NCBI GenBank assembly: GCA_040182905.1
Contig: JARQWU010000127.1
Location: forward strand, 1-27,869
Direction: 5' to 3'
DNA: 27,869 nt
Origin: Barthelona sp. PAP020
Lineage: Eukaryota; Metamonada: BaSk clade
This document shows, in pieces, positions 26,432 to 27,869 of this stretch (position 1 is the first letter of the stretch; every line of letters starts with the position of its first letter). The notes under the pieces are model-generated. The model made no database searches and had not been told where the DNA came from. It saw nothing but the letters and a program-made list of their open reading frames with translations. The translations under genes were made by a program, and so were the position numbers.

Positions 26432-27869
26432 GACAAATATTTAAAGAAAAATGAAAAATCCAAAATTCCTTTCCATCTTTCAATGAAATTTTAATTTATT
26501 TGTCATTTTTTTGAATGAATGTAGTTATTATATATTGCCTTCTTACCAAAACAAAAAAAAAACTTTTAGAAGAGATTTCTATTCAACTCAATTTTACACC
26601 AAGAAGTTTGCAAAACGTTTTACATGAAGAAAACATGAATAAAGAAATATCAAAATTTTACTCACAATTCTAATCAATTTCCCAAATTTCATCTTTGGCC
26701 AATACAAAAGATGTTTTCCAATATATTTTCTCAAATCTTAGAGAAACTATCTGAAAACTACACTAAGGTTGACTGCTGTGGCTAAATTGGATTGATAAAA
26801 CATGGTAATTTGGTCATTAGCAAAAAAATCCCAAGAGAAATTTGAATCTGTCAAGGGATTTCAAAGAATTTTTCCAAATTTACAAGATTAAATCAAATCA
26901 CGCACTCATTGCTGTGAATCAAATCAGAAAAAAGGAGCTTTCTTTGTTTGCAATTTTCTGCAAATGAACAAAACTATTTCTCAAAAATGGCAATATGATT
27001 CATTTTTCTTTGTATTTGTATTTAATATATATTATTTCCAGACAAAGAAGTGTTGTGCCTGTCAGAAGAAGCGAATAAGAAGAAATTCTCTTTGACAAAA
27101 AACATTAAAAATTGACACCACATAAGTTCCTTTTCCTCAAATTTTCATGTTTCAACCTATTTAGTTCAGTTGTGAAACAACTTTTTATATTTACAGGGAG
27201 TGTAAACTCAGAAAACTCCTTCTAGCAAATTTCAGTAAAAATTCCCAGGAGGGGAATCAATGGACTGAAATGTGATTTTAACTATCAAGTATGAAAATTT
27301 TAGAGAAATTCTTCATTCCTGTTTTGCATTTAGCAAAAGCAAAATCTTAAAGTTTAAACTTTACCTAACAGAAAATGATAGTTTTCAACAGATCAATCAG
27401 ACCTTGAAAATCTTTAAACAAATAAACATTATTGCTGCTTTTCATTCATACATATAGCCCTTCTTCTTTGTGAATCAAAGATTCTAATACTTTTCAAATT
27501 AATATTACTATTTAAGAACCTCTGTTAATCAAAAGCATAAAGCAAACAGCAATCAATCCATATTTTTACCAATCATTGAATCACAAACCATTGCCTTTGG
27601 TCTGAAGCAATAGGAATTATTAAGATATGAAAGTATTCATCCATAGCTATCTCACAACTACCCAACAGAAATAATCCAATTGTAGATTAGATTCAACCAC
27701 TGTAAGAACGAAGAAATAATGGAGATTTCACTTTGGTTGATGTACCAAAAAGAAACTAAGCTCACTTCAAAAGTTCACTGTTTGATTATCAATAACAAAA
27801 TTGGAGGGTTTATAAAACGTGGGTTACACTTTGATCCAAACACTTCAAATTTAAAATGTGAATGTAAAG
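26432..27869. other. 1.4-kb terminal region without a supported gene
   Basis: After the kinase start, 1,438 bp carry only short open frames; the longest begins with GTG and has 61 codons. Stops are frequent on both strands. I see no tRNA or small-RNA signature, no long repeat and no transposon end. It probably holds the kinase promoter and, towards the right edge, regulatory sequence of a gene beyond the window. A TATAAA occurs at 27810-27815. Confidence 0.5.
26450..26454 (-). promoter_or_regulatory. Initiator-like TCATT upstream of the kinase ATG
   Basis: TCATT on the minus strand matches TCA(C/T)(A/T). A start at its A (complement of 26452) gives a leader of 21 nt before the ATG at 26429-26431. 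Confidence 0.35.

Noticed and set aside
27272-27457. Plus-strand open frame of 61 codons in the terminal region
   Set aside because: It begins with GTG, is short, and has no recognisable domain, consistent with chance.
26432-27869. Search for tRNA, U6-like or other small RNA genes
   Set aside because: No B-box (GTTCRANYC) or cloverleaf-compatible arms were seen by eye, but a covariance-model scan has not been done.

Overview
The window looks like nuclear DNA from an AT-rich, gene-dense, essentially intron-free microbial eukaryote. A parabasalid flagellate close to Trichomonas or Tritrichomonas is the best guess (inference). Four things support this. Open frames up to 12 kb run without introns. 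TAA, TAG and TGA all act as stops. Several genes carry a TCA(C/T)(A/T) initiator-like element a few bases before the ATG. TAAA lies on or just after most stop codons, as expected for trichomonad initiators and UAAA poly(A) signals. The proteins are clearly eukaryotic: a DNA-PKcs-type kinase, a cohesin kleisin and a Rab prenyltransferase subunit. I see no rRNA, tRNA, transposon or CRISPR array.

Layout from left to right. (1) The last 27 codons of an upstream + strand gene end at 84. (2) 293-1033 (+) is a small unknown protein with weak AAA+-like features. (3) 1156-6777 (-) is a giant protein with about 20 membrane segments and a long soluble C-terminal half. (4) 7189-8676 (-) is an alpha-kleisin (Rad21/Rec8 type). 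(5) 9083-10324 (+) is a DUF1015 protein, a mainly bacterial family. (6) 10397-22381 (-) is a near full-length DNA-PKcs (3994 aa) in one open frame. (7) 22463-23554 (+) is the alpha subunit of Rab geranylgeranyltransferase. (8) 24278-26431 (-) is a protein kinase fused to a coiled coil and seven WD40 repeats. (9) The last 1.4 kb has no gene I can support.

The genes are separate transcription units on alternating strands, not an operon. DNA-PKcs and RabGGTase alpha diverge from an 81-bp intergenic region. DUF1015 and DNA-PKcs converge with 72 bp between stops. The kleisin and DNA-PKcs both serve chromosome maintenance, but nothing suggests co-regulation.

The most interesting object is the DNA-PKcs gene. 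Besides the kinase and FATC ends, it keeps a six-site SQ/TQ cluster followed by an RSYKKGELPDIEM block, in the position and order of the vertebrate ABCDE autophosphorylation region. By contrast, it lacks SQ/TQ sites where the PQR cluster should be and has no Thr in the activation segment.
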